The notes: generated by a model not told the origin, from the letters alone. DNA of 37,795 nt from HKST-UBA85 sp035654775 (GCA_035654775.1 DASRWB010000023.1:1-37795), one strand, 5' to 3'; positions 1 through 8,082 are shown, numbered from the stretch's first letter. Numbers and translations: made by a program.

Positions 1-142
1 GTATGGTGTCGTTGCCTAGGGTAAAGTAGCTGTATTTTCGCTGGTAAAAATATACCCCGAAATACATAGCTGAAATCACAAGCCAACCGTAGTCTGTCCA
101 AAGCGGTGATTCTTTTAGCATTCCTAAAAAAAACCAAATCAA
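1..142 (-). CDS. N-terminal fragment of a small membrane protein, runs off the left edge
   Basis: A reading frame on the minus strand stays open for 47 codons from a TTG at 142 to the window edge. Its product begins with a hydrophobic stretch (IWFFLGML), then a short polar loop with WTDYG, a second hydrophobic stretch (WLVISAMYFGVYFY) and a basic QRKY segment, which is the look of a two-helix inner-membrane protein. The same frame extends upstream to an ATG at 175, but a TGA at 145-143 interrupts it; the ten residues before the TGA (MNGNLILGTV) would fit the start of the same protein. So either translation starts at the TTG or the gene carries a nonsense mutation (for example TGG to TGA). I do not recognise the family, and the rest of the gene is not visible. 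Confidence 0.45.
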   Translation of the reverse strand, partial: MIWFFLGMLKESPLWTDYGWLVISAMYFGVYFYQRKYSYFTLGNDTI

Positions 143-250
143 TCATACCGTCCCTAAAATCAGGTTCCCATTCATGTATTTTTTTTGTAATGTACTTGTA
201 TATTGAAAACGAGTTACCTCGCGGGTTATTCCTTTTACTTTATAAAGATA

Positions 251-282
251 ACAAAACCCGTAACTAAATTTACGGGTTTTGT
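251..282 (-). terminator. Hairpin terminator after the DoxD/DoxA gene
   Basis: A perfect 13-bp inverted repeat (ACAAAACCCGTAA / TTACGGGTTTTGT) with a 6-base loop lies 30 bases past the stop codon of the minus-strand gene ending at 312. The T-rich arm ends the hairpin in both directions, so it could also act on plus-strand transcripts. The rest of 176-311 shows nothing else I can name. Confidence 0.7.
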
Positions 283-311
283 AGCCCTATATGCTTTGTT
301 ATTCTCATTTC

Positions 312-1331
312 TTAGGGTTTCACCACAGTGTGTTCCCAGTAGAGTCCACTAATATCAGTGATTTTCAAGATGTAAATGCCACTTGCTAAATTTTGCAGAG
401 CCTCGTTTTTTAAAGTGATTTTAGCCCTAGCTCCTAAAGGCAATATGAGACTATGCTTTCCGGGCTTTACTTGTGCTACGTAGTAATTAAAGATATGTTC
501 TTGGTTAAGCGAAGCCAAATCAGTTTGTTCATATTGCACTATCTTTTTGCCTAGCTCGTCACGTAATTCAATGTTTATTACCCAGGAACCATACACATCA
601 ACACCTTCAGTTCTGAATACTTCAAATGACAATGCTGAATCTGTTAAAGTCCCGGCACTAATTTCAAGCTTAGGCTTGACCGACTTGTTGTGCAGTGTGC
701 CCCATAATCCGCCGTGAAAAACCTGATTGGTCATCAAGGTCATTCCAAAAATGAAGAGTGATCCCACTAAAACCAATTTCGGGAAATAACGTTCGTTAAT
801 TGGCAGTATGCCCGAGCCTAGCCAGGCAAAGGCTTTCTTTTGAGTAAAGGGATAGTTTTTATGCATTAAATAACGGTCGATGGAGTACTTTCCGCTTCCG
901 GTTAAAAACAGTAAAAAGCCTGAGGCTATCCCCAGCACACCTATTTGCCATTCATCCAGACAAGTAGTTCCTATCCATCCGGAACCTAAGAGAATACCCA
1001 TCGCTAGGGCAAACACCCCGATACTCATTAGCCGGGTAAAGAGTCCGAACATGATAAACAAACCTACAACGCCTTCAACAATAGTAAAAGCAACCATGTT
1101 TATCCAAAGAATATCGGGGTTTTCAACGAGATACTGAATCAGAGGCTTAATGCCCAGTGCATTAGGCAAAAAGTGATTAAACTTTTCTCCGATATATCCC
1201 GCAGTTTCGGGGTCGAGTTTATTGGTTAAAATCGTTCTTCTCCAAAAGGCTGAAAAATAGGTCCAGCCTATTACTAATCGTATTGCAAGCGCTAGTAGTC
1301 CTGCATCATTTTTTATGCTTATGTGTTTCAT
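312..1331 (-). CDS. DoxD-DoxA fusion, TQO-type (thiosulfate:quinone oxidoreductase-like) membrane protein
   Basis: The 339-residue protein has an N-terminal DoxX/DoxD-type membrane part (residues about 10-150, four hydrophobic helices, with GWTYF and the loop GTTCLDEWQIG). A further hydrophobic segment lies near 186-200. A soluble C-terminal domain (about 220-339) looks like DoxA and ends in a beta-rich ILKITDISG segment. In Acidianus the DoxD and DoxA subunits together oxidise thiosulfate to tetrathionate with quinone as acceptor; fused versions are common in Bacteroidota, where the substrate is not established. No other sulfur-oxidation gene is in view, so thiosulfate is only a guess. A GC-rich 6-bp hairpin (1359-1374) sits in the leader. 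A small lipoprotein gene lies 71 bases upstream on the same strand and may be co-transcribed. Confidence 0.75.
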   Translation of the reverse strand: MKHISIKNDAGLLALAIRLVIGWTYFSAFWRRTILTNKLDPETAGYIGEKFNHFLPNALGIKPLIQYLVENPDILWINMVAFTIVEGVVGLFIMFGLFTRLMSIGVFALAMGILLGSGWIGTTCLDEWQIGVLGIASGFLLFLTGSGKYSIDRYLMHKNYPFTQKKAFAWLGSGILPINERYFPKLVLVGSLFIFGMTLMTNQVFHGGLWGTLHNKSVKPKLEISAGTLTDSALSFEVFRTEGVDVYGSWVINIELRDELGKKIVQYEQTDLASLNQEHIFNYYVAQVKPGKHSLILPLGARAKITLKNEALQNLASGIYILKITDISGLYWEHTVVKP

Positions 1332-1402
1332 TTGTGGTTTATTTGTAATTCATATTGTGACAGCGGGTGCTGTCTTGATATTGGTTTAGGCTAAAAAAGG
1401 CA

Positions 1403-1777
1403 TTACGAATAAACCTTGAGGTTTTGATATAGAATGTATAAGGGAATGTTTGTACCTGAAGGGTTTTCTCCGGTAATCAATGAAAGGCATGAGTTACTTG
1501 CAAGTACAGTAAGGGTTGAAAACGGAACCGAAAACAGCGCCTGCGGTGATTGAGACTCAGGCTTTGTCACTTGTTCAACCGCTTTATGAACGTCAACAGT
1601 ATAGCAGCTTGTTTGGGAAAGCACCGTTTGACTCTTACCGGGAACTTGCGTTTGGGCGATGCCCAATTCTGCTTGAATATAGTTTCTAACCTTACATGGC
1701 GAAAGCAACAGCAGCAAAGCCAAACCGGATACGGCAAGTAATATACGGATATGTATTAGGCGTGCATTAGGGTTCAC
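1403..1777 (-). CDS. Small putative lipoprotein, unknown function
   Basis: A 124-residue product whose first third is a signal sequence (RILLAVSGLALLLLLSPC) ending in a lipobox-like LSPC, so the mature protein would start at that Cys and be membrane-anchored. Two more cysteines (in QTSCYT and SNSCLS) could form a disulfide outside the cytoplasm. The start is a GTG at 1777; the nearby ATG at 1767 is out of frame. A TAnnTTTG box ends 4 bases before the GTG, so the mRNA could be leaderless. It precedes the DoxD/DoxA gene on the same strand by 71 bases. I do not recognise a family. Confidence 0.6.
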   Translation of the reverse strand: MNPNARLIHIRILLAVSGLALLLLLSPCKVRNYIQAELGIAQTQVPGKSQTVLSQTSCYTVDVHKAVEQVTKPESQSPQALFSVPFSTLTVLASNSCLSLITGENPSGTNIPLYILYQNLKVYS

Positions 1778-1781
1778 CCGG

Positions 1782-1789
1782 CAAAGGTA
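1782..1789 (-). promoter_or_regulatory. -7 box TACCTTTG before the small lipoprotein gene
   Basis: On the minus strand the order is TACCTTTG, CCGG, then the GTG start at 1777. The box matches the Bacteroidota -7 consensus TAnnTTTG exactly. No TTG was found 19-21 bases upstream. Transcription would begin at or next to the start codon. Confidence 0.5.
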
Positions 1790-1889
1790 GTATTTGTTTG
1801 CTTTCTATGGTGTTAGGGTTTTCTTAATATATGGGATGATTAAGGTGTATTTTTCTTGGCTTGTTCCGTATTGAGGTTTTATGTGTGGG

Positions 1890-3437
1890 CTAAACCGGTA
1901 ACTTGCTAAGCCAGTGTTTTAAATCTACTTCCTGCTTGATTAAGGCGGACAGTTGGTTTATTTTTACACGTTTTTGTTCCATGGTATCGCGGTAACGAAG
2001 GGTAACGGTTTGGTCAACCAAAGTGTCGTGGTCTACAGTGATACAGAAAGGTGTACCTACGGCATCTTGCCTTCTGTAGCGTCTGCCTACAGCATCTTTT
2101 TCGTCATAATCTACCGTAAAATCCCACTTAAGGTCGGCTGCAATCTGCCGGGCAATTTCAGGCAGGCCGTCTTTTTTTACCAAAGGCAGTACCGCTGCTT
2201 TGGTGGGAGCCAATACAGAAGGAAGTTTTAGCACGGTTCGGGTAGTGTTATTGTCCAGAGTTTCTTCGGTAAGTGCATTGGAAAATACAGCCAGAAACAT
2301 ACGATCCAGACCTATGGACGTTTCCAGTACATAAGGGACATAGCTTTTGTTTTCTTCGGGGTCAAAATACTGCAGTTTTTTCCCGGAGTATTTTTCGTGC
2401 TGACTTAAATCGAAATCGGTACGTGAATGTATACCTTCCAGTTCTTTAAATCCGAAGGGAAACTTAAACTCAATATCGCAGGCGGCGTCGGCGTAATGAG
2501 CCAGTTTTTCATGGTCGTGGAAGCGGTAATTTTCTTCCCCCAAACCTAACGACCGGTGCCAGTTAAACCTAGCTTGCTTCCAGTATTCGTACCATTGGTG
2601 TTGCGTTCCGGGTTTAATAAAGAACTGCATCTCCATTTGTTCAAACTCGCGCATACGAAAGATAAACTGACGCGCCACGATTTCGTTTCTGAAGGCTTTG
2701 CCGGTTTGTGCAATACCAAAAGGGATTTTCATACGTCCGGTTTTTTGAACATTCAGAAAATTCACAAAAATGCCTTGTGCCGTCTCGGGACGAAGATACA
2801 AATCTATGGAGTTTTCGGCAGAAGCTCCCAGCTTGGTGCCAAACATAAGGTTAAACTGCTTGACATCAGTCCAGTTTTTACTTCCGGATACGGGACATAC
2901 TATATCTAAATCTTCAATGAGTTGCTTGAATCCTTTCAAATCGGCTTCCTCCTGTACTTTGGTTAGGCGTAGGGTAATTTCATCGATTTGTTTTTGTCTC
3001 CGAATCACATTGGGGTTGGTCTCCCGAAACTGTTGTTCGTCAAAAGCTTCACCAAAACGTTTTTTCGCTTTGTCAATATCTTTCTGAATTTTTTCGTTGA
3101 TTTTCTCTCTAAAGTCTTCTACCAGCACATCGGCTCGATAGCGTTTTTTAGAGTCTTTATTGTCTATCAGCGGATCGTTAAAGGCATCGACGTGACCCGA
3201 GGCTTTCCAGGTGGTAGGATGCATAAATATGGCGGCATCTATCCCCACAATATTTTCATGCATGTGAACCATAGCTTTCCACCAGTAGTCGCGTATGTTG
3301 TTTTTAAGCTCTACTCCGTTTTGGGCGTAATCGTACACCGCACTCAGCCCGTCGTAAATTTCACTGCTTTGAAACACATAGCCGTATTCTTTGGCATGTG
3401 AGATTACCTTTTTAAATTGATCGTCTTGGTTTACCAT
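1890..3437 (-). CDS. glyS: Glycyl-tRNA synthetase, eukaryote-like alpha2 type
   Basis: This cytoplasmic class II synthetase charges tRNA-Gly with glycine. At 515 residues it matches the single-chain dimeric (eukaryote/archaea-like) form rather than the bacterial alpha2-beta2 form. Visible marks are LYLRPETAQGIFVNF near residue 215, motif 2 (FRNEIVARQFIFRMREFEQ) near 252, and motif 3 (ETSIGLDRMFLAVFSNA) near 375. The C-terminal anticodon-binding domain begins near 410 (LAPTKAAVLPLVKK). The start ATG at 3437 gives MVNQDDQFKKVISHAKEYG, the normal N-terminus with the helix before the catalytic domain. A -7 box ends only 4 bases upstream of the ATG, so the gene probably has its own, possibly leaderless, transcript, separated from the upstream gene by a hairpin at 3452-3477. 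Confidence 0.97.
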   Translation of the reverse strand: MVNQDDQFKKVISHAKEYGYVFQSSEIYDGLSAVYDYAQNGVELKNNIRDYWWKAMVHMHENIVGIDAAIFMHPTTWKASGHVDAFNDPLIDNKDSKKRYRADVLVEDFREKINEKIQKDIDKAKKRFGEAFDEQQFRETNPNVIRRQKQIDEITLRLTKVQEEADLKGFKQLIEDLDIVCPVSGSKNWTDVKQFNLMFGTKLGASAENSIDLYLRPETAQGIFVNFLNVQKTGRMKIPFGIAQTGKAFRNEIVARQFIFRMREFEQMEMQFFIKPGTQHQWYEYWKQARFNWHRSLGLGEENYRFHDHEKLAHYADAACDIEFKFPFGFKELEGIHSRTDFDLSQHEKYSGKKLQYFDPEENKSYVPYVLETSIGLDRMFLAVFSNALTEETLDNNTTRTVLKLPSVLAPTKAAVLPLVKKDGLPEIARQIAADLKWDFTVDYDEKDAVGRRYRRQDAVGTPFCITVDHDTLVDQTVTLRYRDTMEQKRVKINQLSALIKQEVDLKHWLSKLPV

Positions 3438-3441
3438 GTTG

Positions 3442-3449
3442 CAAAAATA
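3442..3449 (-). promoter_or_regulatory. -7 box TATTTTTG immediately before glyS
   Basis: On the minus strand: TATTTTTG, CAAC, ATG of glyS. It is an exact TAnnTTTG match. The region that would hold the -33 element is inside the upstream terminator hairpin and has no TTG. A start site about 5 bases past the box would coincide with the ATG. Confidence 0.55.
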
Positions 3450-3477
3450 AAAAACCGTTCTGTATATAGAACGGTTT
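3450..3477 (-). terminator. Intrinsic terminator between the coiled-coil gene and glyS
   Basis: A perfect 10-bp stem (3452-3461 with 3468-3477, AAACCGTTCT / AGAACGGTTT) and a 6-base loop. On the minus strand it is followed by a T run, 25 bases past the stop of the gene ending at 3503. It overlaps the upstream part of the glyS promoter. Confidence 0.7.
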
Positions 3478-3502
3478 GGTGCAATAAAAAAATAAGGTTG
3501 GG

Positions 3503-4360
3503 TTAGTTTAATTCAATAGTGGTGTTTTCTATGAGTTTGTCTTGGTGAAAGACGTTTACAAAATACAGCCCTTTGGCGAAGGGTTCACCGGTATTAGCGG
3601 CTATAGTTTCGCAAAAATTGTGGGTAGTTTCCAGATTTGTTAACATCGCCTTTTTACTGAAAATAAGCGAAGAGTTTCCAAAACTCACCACGCCTTTATT
3701 CGCCATAACATTGTTACTGGGGTTAAGCACTTGTATGTACAGTTCAGTACCTTCCAGACTGGCATAGGGTGGTGTTAGGGTGAAGCACACTTCTAGGTAA
3801 TTTACCCGTTTAGCCTTGGTGGTTTTCACCGGTTTTCCCAGCAGGGATTTGGAAATGGCGCAGGCATTAAAAGAGGCTAGTTGCACCGTGTTTTTTACTG
3901 CTTTTTCAGAAACTGAGGCTGTGGGTTGTACTGTACCGGTCTGCGTATGTTCCTGTGGTTGGGGAATCTCCCATTCCGGTGCTTGCTTGGAACTGATTAA
4001 CTTCAGTTGCTTTTCTAAGGTGTTTTTTTCTTGTAGCAAGGCTTGAACCTGCTGCTTGTACTCAGCTAATTTTAATTGATTGTATTTCAGTATTTTCAAG
4101 GAGTCCAAAGCTTGCTTTGCTTGTTTTTCCGAAGTGGCCAATTGTGCTTGTAGTGTGGTATATTCATTCTCCAATGCGTTGTACAGCGAAAGCACTTGAG
4201 ACAACTCATTGGAAACCAGCTTTTGCTCTTGTTGCATGAATTCCTGCTTCTGACGGAGCGAGTTTGTACTGATAAAACTGTAAGACCCTAAAACCAAAAC
4301 GGCTACTGATAACGAACCAATAATTAACCGGTAGTTAAATAATTGAGGGATAACTATCAT
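3503..4360 (-). CDS. Single-pass membrane protein with a long coiled coil, function unknown
   Basis: A 285-residue protein. One membrane helix (about 11-32, LIIGSLSVAVLVLGSYSFI) is followed by a heptad-rich coiled coil (about 36-122, Gln/Lys/Glu/Leu rich). A Pro/Thr/Gln linker (about 125-155) and a beta-rich C-terminal domain (about 158-285) complete it. The C-terminal part contains VCFTLTPPYAS, ELYIQVLNPSNNV and GLYFVNVFHQDKL. Relatives in Flavobacteriia are, as far as I recall, sometimes annotated as chromosome partitioning proteins, but there is no ParA Walker motif here and I would not transfer that name. The topology suggests a periplasmic coiled coil anchored in the inner membrane. A -7-like TATCTTTA lies at 4388-4395 upstream. 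Confidence 0.75.
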   Translation of the reverse strand: MIVIPQLFNYRLIIGSLSVAVLVLGSYSFISTNSLRQKQEFMQQEQKLVSNELSQVLSLYNALENEYTTLQAQLATSEKQAKQALDSLKILKYNQLKLAEYKQQVQALLQEKNTLEKQLKLISSKQAPEWEIPQPQEHTQTGTVQPTASVSEKAVKNTVQLASFNACAISKSLLGKPVKTTKAKRVNYLEVCFTLTPPYASLEGTELYIQVLNPSNNVMANKGVVSFGNSSLIFSKKAMLTNLETTHNFCETIAANTGEPFAKGLYFVNVFHQDKLIENTTIELN

Positions 4361-4504
4361 GTCAATAAATTAATTTCGGTACGAAACTAAAGATATTACC
4401 ACACACTTTTTTTTTTAATCGATTAAAAGAGAAAATACTTGTTAAAGTTCAGGTCTTAACACTTATTTAAGTATCTTTAAAGAGCCTATGGTAAAGGCAT
4501 AGCC

Positions 4505-5182
4505 ATGAGTAAAGCACTTTTTAATTTATTCTTTCCAAAGGTTTGTTTTGGGTGTAATTCTTTATTAAAAGATTTTGAAAGTTATGTATGTACTCTGTGC
4601 CGTCATGAACTTCCTGCTACCCAATTTCATTTTACCGGAGATGATACCGTAAAAAAAATACTCTACGGAAGAGCTCATCTGGAAAATGCTACCGCACTAC
4701 TTCGTTTTGAAAAAAAGGGTGTTGTACAGCATTTGATTCACAATCTCAAATACAAAGGACATGAAGAAATTGGTGTTTTTTTGGGGCAATGGTTAGGTGA
4801 AGAATTAAAAACTCTTCCGGAATACCAAACAGTAGACTGTGTTGTGCCGGTACCTTTACATCGCAAAAAACTAAAAAAACGCGGCTATAATCAAGTGGCA
4901 AAGTTTGGGCAAGAAATTGCCAAAGCCTTGGAAGCAGAATACTTGGACCAGGTGCTCCTGAAAATAACAAACACCTCATCGCAGGTGTACAAAAATAGGT
5001 TAGCTCGCTGGTTTAACCCCGAAGAAGTGTTTGTTTGTCAAAACCGGGAGCGGCTTCGCGGCAAACATCTCTTGCTGGTCGATGACTTGATTACCACCGG
5101 AGCTACACTGGAAGCCTGTATAGAAGTGCTGAATGCGAAAACCACACACAAAATAAGTATAGCCACTATGGCAATTGTATAA
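4505..5182 (+). CDS. comF: ComF family phosphoribosyltransferase-like protein
   Basis: A 225-residue ComF/GntX-type protein. The N-terminus has a four-Cys zinc-ribbon-like pair (CFGC at about 15-18 and CTLC at about 30-33). The C-terminal half is a type I PRTase fold with the PRPP-binding loop LLLVDDLITTGAT near residue 191. ComF is needed for late steps of DNA uptake in naturally competent bacteria; it is also present in many species not known to be competent, so competence is not proven here. The length and both domains are normal. A TATCTTTA box at 4472-4479 may be the -7 element. The gene stands alone, 55 bases before the next plus-strand gene. Confidence 0.9.
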   Translation: MSKALFNLFFPKVCFGCNSLLKDFESYVCTLCRHELPATQFHFTGDDTVKKILYGRAHLENATALLRFEKKGVVQHLIHNLKYKGHEEIGVFLGQWLGEELKTLPEYQTVDCVVPVPLHRKKLKKRGYNQVAKFGQEIAKALEAEYLDQVLLKITNTSSQVYKNRLARWFNPEEVFVCQNRERLRGKHLLLVDDLITTGATLEACIEVLNAKTTHKISIATMAIV

Positions 5183-5237
5183 CCGGCTTTATTAATTCTA
5201 AATTAAATTGTTTCTTTGTTAAAAACTTTTCTACTAC

Positions 5238-6848
5238 ATGCCTAAACTAGTGTCAAATCTTTTTGTTATTCTTATGGTAGGCAGCCTTATTGTGGCTTGT
5301 GCGAACAGAGGAACGCCTCAAGGTGGTCCTAAAGACGAAAAACCACCTGTTATCGTAAAATCAGAACCTGAAAACTACGCTATAAACTTTAAGGCAACCG
5401 AAATAAAACTGTATTTTGACGAGTATGTGAAACTTAAAAACCTGTCAAAACAGCTTATTATTTCACCTCCTATGAATACGATGCCCGAAATTACTCCTTT
5501 GAGTTCTGCTAGCAAATACATCACTATAAAAATATTTGATACGCTGCAACCCAACACCACTTATGCGTTTAATTTTGGCAACAGTATTGTAGATAACAAC
5601 GAAGAAAATGCCTTTCCGTTCTACAGATATGTATTTTCTACAGGATCTTATATTGATTCTCTGGAAGTTAAAGGAAATGTAAAAGACGCGCTTTTACTAA
5701 ATACCGACACTTTTGTTTCGGTGATGCTATACGAAGTGGATTCGGCATACACAGACTCTTTGGTATACAAACAGCTACCAAAATATATCACTAATACACT
5801 AGACAGCACCACCACCTTTACCTTGTCAAATTTAAAAGCAGGAAAATACAAGCTCATTGCGCTAAAAGATCAAAATCAGGATAATAAGTACCAACAAAAA
5901 TCAGACAAAATAGGTTTTATTGAAAACTACATTACCGTACCTCAAGATACCAGCTATTCGCTAAAACTCTTCACTGAAACTCCTGATTTTAAAGCTATCC
6001 GTCCCAAGTTGCTGTCAGGTGAGAAAATTGCTTTTGGCTATGAAGGTGATTACAGAAAAACCGATATCGAAATTACTTCGGTAGTCCCCGATAGTTTTGC
6101 TTACCGAATCACGAAAGAAAAAACGACCGACACTTTACTCTACTGGTATAAACCCCGAATGGCTTCAGATTCACTCCTATTCAAGGTTTCTCATCCTTCA
6201 GGTTATCAGGATGATTTTACCGTAAGAATAAGCGAGCAAAAAAGAGATAGTTTGGAAGTAAGCGCCACACATTCAGGCACCTTACACTTTGAAGAAACTT
6301 TTGGAATACGGGCAAACGTCCCCTTTGAGCAACTTGATTTTTCCAAACTTCGGGCAATAGACAAAGATTCTTTAGCAATAGACGTCACTAGTAGATTGGA
6401 CACGCTAAACAACATTTACTTTTTTGATTTTGAAAAAAGTGAAGAAAACACCTATTCATTTCAACTGCTTCCCGGTGCCGTTACTGATTTTTTTGGACGT
6501 CAAAACGATACTTTAAACTATACCCTGAAAACAAAATCTACGGCCGATTACGGCAATGTACGGGTAACACTAAAGAACGCCACGTATCCGGTTATCGTTC
6601 AACTTACAGACAAAAATGGCGAAGTAAAAAGAGAACAATACAGTACCAAACCCGAACCTGTTGATTTCACCCATGTGGTGCCGGCTAAACTTTTCCTTAG
6701 AGTGATTTTTGACCGGAATAAAAATGGGCGTTACGATCCGGGGAATTATTTGCTGGGCATACAACCTGAACGGGTAAGCTACGACAGTGAGCAACTGGAC
6801 ATAAGAGCCGGATGGGATGAAGTCAGGGAGTTTACTCTTTTAGAATAA
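5238..6848 (+). CDS. Ig-like (Big_5/SbsA-type) domain lipoprotein
   Basis: A 536-residue lipoprotein. The signal peptide (LVSNLFVILMVGSLIVAC) ends at a lipobox Cys near residue 21 and is followed by NRGTPQGGPKDEKPP, an opening typical of this Bacteroidota family. Residues about 35-132 form an SbsA-like Ig domain (IKLYFDEYVKLKN, LQPNTTYAFNFG). Residues about 140-235 resemble a carboxypeptidase-regulatory/Ig-like fold (TFTLSNLKAGKYKLIALKD) with a calcium-loop-like DQNQDNKYQ. The rest is beta-rich. No enzyme motif is visible; a structural or surface role is likely. Its last 17 bases overlap the 3' end of the convergent nitrilase gene. Confidence 0.85.
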   Translation: MPKLVSNLFVILMVGSLIVACANRGTPQGGPKDEKPPVIVKSEPENYAINFKATEIKLYFDEYVKLKNLSKQLIISPPMNTMPEITPLSSASKYITIKIFDTLQPNTTYAFNFGNSIVDNNEENAFPFYRYVFSTGSYIDSLEVKGNVKDALLLNTDTFVSVMLYEVDSAYTDSLVYKQLPKYITNTLDSTTTFTLSNLKAGKYKLIALKDQNQDNKYQQKSDKIGFIENYITVPQDTSYSLKLFTETPDFKAIRPKLLSGEKIAFGYEGDYRKTDIEITSVVPDSFAYRITKEKTTDTLLYWYKPRMASDSLLFKVSHPSGYQDDFTVRISEQKRDSLEVSATHSGTLHFEETFGIRANVPFEQLDFSKLRAIDKDSLAIDVTSRLDTLNNIYFFDFEKSEENTYSFQLLPGAVTDFFGRQNDTLNYTLKTKSTADYGNVRVTLKNATYPVIVQLTDKNGEVKREQYSTKPEPVDFTHVVPAKLFLRVIFDRNKNGRYDPGNYLLGIQPERVSYDSEQLDIRAGWDEVREFTLLE

Positions 6849-7614
6849 AATGGTCACGGTCTTCTAAAAACTTTAATTTGCTTCGGTAAAATGCAAGATG
6901 TTTTTTGTCCAGAGCAACTACTTCTGCGTGTTCCTTTCCTGTTTTTACAGCTGAAATAGGGTTGCCCAATACATCATATACGGCAGAATTTCCTGAATAT
7001 TCATTCTGTTCGGCATCTTCTCCTACACGATTTACCCCGATACAGTAACACATATTTTCAATGGCGCGGGCTTTCAGCAAGGTATCCCAGGCTTGTATCC
7101 TGGGTTTTGGCCAATTGGCTACATAAAGTAAAACGTCGAAGTTTTCGGCGTTTCGCGACCAAACCGGAAACCGAAGGTCATAACATACCATGGGACATAT
7201 TTTCCAGCCTTTGTATTCTACCACCACTTTTTTGTCACCTGCCGTAAACACTTTATCTTCGCCGGCCAATGAAAAAGAATGTCGCTTGTTGTAAGGTGTG
7301 ATTGTTCCGTCGGGATATACAAAGAGCAACCGGTTGAAAAACTTACCGTTTTCTTCAATAATTAAACTTCCGGTTACTGCCATATCACGCGTAGTGGCTA
7401 GTTCCTTCATCCATGAAACCGATTTACCCTCCATAGATTCGGCTACGGCCTGAGGCTGCATGGTAAATCCTGTGGTAAAGGTTTCCGGAAGAACCAATAG
7501 GTCTATATTTTCCCCTAATTCGTCAAGCTTTTCGGTGATATGTTTTCGGTTTTTCTTAGGCTTTTCCCAAACCGTATTGGGCTGTATAAAAGCTACTTTT
7601 AGTACGTTAGTCAT
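6832..7614 (-). CDS. Nitrilase-superfamily amidohydrolase, YafV/omega-amidase type
   Basis: A 260-residue cytoplasmic CN-hydrolase. The catalytic triad is visible: Glu44 in LPETFTTGF, Lys110 in TPYNKRHSFS and Cys144 in VCYDLRFPVW. The length and motifs fit the omega-amidase (YafV/Nit2) branch, which hydrolyses alpha-ketoglutaramate or alpha-ketosuccinamate formed by transamination of Gln or Asn. Substrate assignment is by family resemblance only. It lies 9 bases downstream of a Lys-rich coiled-coil gene on the same strand and is probably co-transcribed with it. Its 3' end overlaps the convergent lipoprotein gene by 17 bases, leaving no space for a terminator. Confidence 0.92.
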   Translation of the reverse strand: MTNVLKVAFIQPNTVWEKPKKNRKHITEKLDELGENIDLLVLPETFTTGFTMQPQAVAESMEGKSVSWMKELATTRDMAVTGSLIIEENGKFFNRLLFVYPDGTITPYNKRHSFSLAGEDKVFTAGDKKVVVEYKGWKICPMVCYDLRFPVWSRNAENFDVLLYVANWPKPRIQAWDTLLKARAIENMCYCIGVNRVGEDAEQNEYSGNSAVYDVLGNPISAVKTGKEHAEVVALDKKHLAFYRSKLKFLEDRDHFILKE

Positions 7615-7623
7615 GAAATAAAA

Positions 7624-8082
7624 CTACAATTTATTTTTCGCATTTTCATACTTCTTTTTGGCTTTTTCAATTCTGTTCTTCCATTTTTTAGAATCTTCCA
7701 AAGATAGTTTTCCTTTTTTGGTTTGAGCTTCATATTTCTTTATGAGTTCAAAATAGGTTGTTTCTGCTTTTTGAAGTTTTAGGTGTGCCTTTTCGCGCTT
7801 TTTTATTTGCTTTTCAGTCTTTTTTTGAATTTTTTCAGCTTTTTTTTGCTGCTTTTCTAATTTCTGTTTTGTTTTTTTGGCCTTTCTTTCGGCTTTAAGT
7901 TGCCGATCCCGTTTTTTAAAGATGAGCTTCTTTTCATCGGGAGATAATGCATCGGTTACATCTTTACCTTCTTTTATAATGATTTCTCCTTCCAGCTGGT
8001 AAATCGTATTTTTTACAACTACCTGCTGTGCATGCATTGTAGAAAAAAGAACTAGCATAACGGTTAAAAGTAAACCTCTCAT
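7624..8082 (-). CDS. Exported Lys-rich coiled-coil protein, unknown function
   Basis: A 152-residue protein with a signal peptide (RGLLLTVMLVLFSTMHAQ) cleaved near residue 19. After a short beta-like segment (VVVKNTIYQLEGEIIIKEG) the remainder (about 50-152) is almost entirely charged helix rich in Lys, Glu and Gln (for example EKQQKKAEKIQKKTEKQIKK), predicted to form a coiled coil. The periplasmic location and strong positive charge suggest binding to an anionic surface or polymer, but there is no recognisable domain. It is the first gene of a two-gene unit with the nitrilase. Confidence 0.7.
   Translation of the reverse strand: MRGLLLTVMLVLFSTMHAQQVVVKNTIYQLEGEIIIKEGKDVTDALSPDEKKLIFKKRDRQLKAERKAKKTKQKLEKQQKKAEKIQKKTEKQIKKREKAHLKLQKAETTYFELIKKYEAQTKKGKLSLEDSKKWKNRIEKAKKKYENAKNKL

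Noticed and set aside
1359..1374. GACAGC/GCTGTC hairpin between the small lipoprotein and DoxD genes as a terminator
   Set aside because: The stem is only 6 bp and no T run follows on the minus strand; at most it is a leader hairpin.
2556..2909. Long open frame on the plus strand, antisense to glyS
   Set aside because: glyS is certain in this region; the antisense product is compositionally odd, has no motif and is explained by codon structure of the real gene.
3503..4360. ParA-like chromosome partitioning function for the coiled-coil protein
   Set aside because: No Walker A motif or ATPase fold; it has a membrane anchor, a coiled coil and a beta-rich tail.
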